Below are positions 63,320 through 64,000 of a stretch of 64,000 nucleotides of DNA, in pieces. The stretch is from NCBI GenBank assembly GCA_949751835.1, contig CATKHK010000095.1, positions 62,001 to 126,000 of the forward strand, read 5' to 3'. The notes under the pieces are model-generated. The model was not told where the DNA came from. It saw nothing but the letters and a program-made list of their open reading frames with translations, and did not search any database. The position numbers and the translations under genes are program-made. The stretch is from Blepharisma japonicum (taxonomy: Eukaryota > Ciliophora > Heterotrichea > Heterotrichida > Blepharismidae). The stretch's first letter is position 1. Each line of letters opens with the position of its first letter.

Positions 63320-64000
63320 ATGTCTTCATCTATTGATCCGATATACCAGAATAAGCTAAGGTTTTGACTCAGGAATGATTTTGCCCGCAAGAATTTGCAA
63401 ACAATTAATGACGAACTCGATTCAGCTTATGAACAAATGAGGACTAGTGTTCTCAAGAAAAAAACAGCAACAGGACTGCTGATAGGAGGTGGAATTGGAC
63501 TCTTTTATGGAATGTATTTAAAGCCTATATGAGGAAAAGGCCACTATACGAGAAAAACACTTTTTGCTATCTTGGCAATATCAATCATAGATGCTGGTGA
63601 AGGAATTGCTTTAAAGCACTTTACTGACTACAACTTAGAAAATAAAATGATTGAAAGATATGAATCTCAAGTTTTGCGAAACCACCCAAAGATCAAGGAG
63701 AAATTGGACGGCCCAAACTCTCAAGGAGGAATCCAATTTGGAAATCCGCAGAACCCTCAGGTGAACAATAGCCGATATCAAAATAATCAGAATTTCAACT
63801 GGGAGGCATCTCAAAGCCAAAATCTATGAAGCCAGGATGCAAACCGTCAGCTCGATAGTTGAAATACGCCAAATATTCAAGAAAATCAAGATTATCAAAA
63901 TCCAAGAAATTTAGAGTGGAATCAAGAGGTTAGAGGATCTCAAGGCCAATTTAATGATTATTCAAAGCCTCAAACAAACAACTGGAATTCACAGAATAGC
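63320..64000 (+). CDS. Hypothetical two-helix membrane protein with Gln/Asn-rich tail (runs off the right edge)
   Basis: 227 codons from ATG 63320 to the window edge in one frame, with four TGA as Trp ('LRFWLRND', 'KPIWGKGH', 'QNLWSQDA', 'LDSWNTPN'). After a helical N-terminus come a Gly-rich hydrophobic helix ('GLLIGGGIGLFYGMYL') and a second one ('LFAILAISIIDAGEGIAL'), like a membrane hairpin. The remaining ~110 residues are rich in Asn/Gln/Ser/Trp ('NNSRYQNNQNFNWEASQSQN'), a prion-like composition. No family recognised; the end is missing. Confidence 0.7.

Noticed and set aside
1-64000. Mycoplasma-type bacterium as the source of the UGA=Trp code
   Set aside because: Kinesin, IFT140, copine, THOC1, a four-domain Ca2+ channel and spliceosomal 15-nt introns are eukaryotic; no bacterial ribosome-binding sites or operons are present.
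1-64000. CRISPR arrays, rRNA genes, telomeric repeats and known transposases
   Set aside because: No regularly spaced repeats, no rRNA-like conserved blocks, no telomere-type tandem runs and no DDE, reverse-transcriptase or integrase motifs were seen when reading both strands.

Overview
This window reads as nuclear, probably macronuclear, DNA of a heterotrich ciliate close to Blepharisma. Three signals agree. (1) In-frame TGA falls where tryptophan is expected in about 18 genes (WD, MORN and RCC1 repeats, copine, THOC1, a Ca2+ channel), and genes end only at TAA or TAG. (2) Introns are tiny: five of exactly 15 nt and one of 16 nt, all GT...AG, and each removal restores a conserved frame. (3) The DNA is AT-rich, genes are dense on both strands, and ciliary genes are plentiful. 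Gene coordinates below use UGA=Trp; with the standard code many of these genes would be cut into pieces.

Layout. 0-17 kb is compact: IFT140 (N-terminal part, runs off the left edge), a basic unknown protein, heme-regulatory-motif ALAS, a CxxC-containing unknown, a single-HKD phospholipase-D-type nuclease with AT-hooks, a small basic protein, an ARM-like lipidated protein, an outer-dynein-arm docking-type coiled coil, peroxisomal 2,4-dienoyl-CoA reductase, a TSEN15-like tRNA-splicing subunit, mitoribosomal mS23, a WD protein and a PH-FYVE protein. Several neighbours are 0-60 nt apart; two divergent start codons are 4 nt apart and one pair of stop codons abuts directly.

17-32 kb is looser and repeat-bearing: a secreted Ser/Asn-rich protein, two tandem copies of a small coiled-coil gene, decayed gene fragments, a pseudokinase, an IQ-like/MORN protein, a decayed-gene island (about 24-28 kb) with internal duplications and a third, full-length, inverted coiled-coil copy, a kinesin-9/KIF6 gene and a decayed copy of its tail.

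32-64 kb holds a nucleolin-like RRM protein, a CNNM-type transporter, a NEK kinase, a RING-less NOT4-like protein, THOC1, a copine, an RCC1-repeat protein, a large helical protein, a kynurenine aminotransferase-type PLP enzyme, a four-domain voltage-gated Ca2+ channel (1909 aa) and a partial two-helix membrane protein with a Gln/Asn-rich tail. No operon logic is apparent. Themes are cilia (IFT140, ODA docking, KIF6, Ca2+ channel), RNA processing (TSEN15, NOT4-like, THOC1, nucleolin-like) and organelle metabolism (ALAS, mS23, DECR2). I saw no tRNA, rRNA, CRISPR array or recognisable transposase. The wider intergenic spaces contain several protein-like fragments broken by frameshifts or TAA/TAG.
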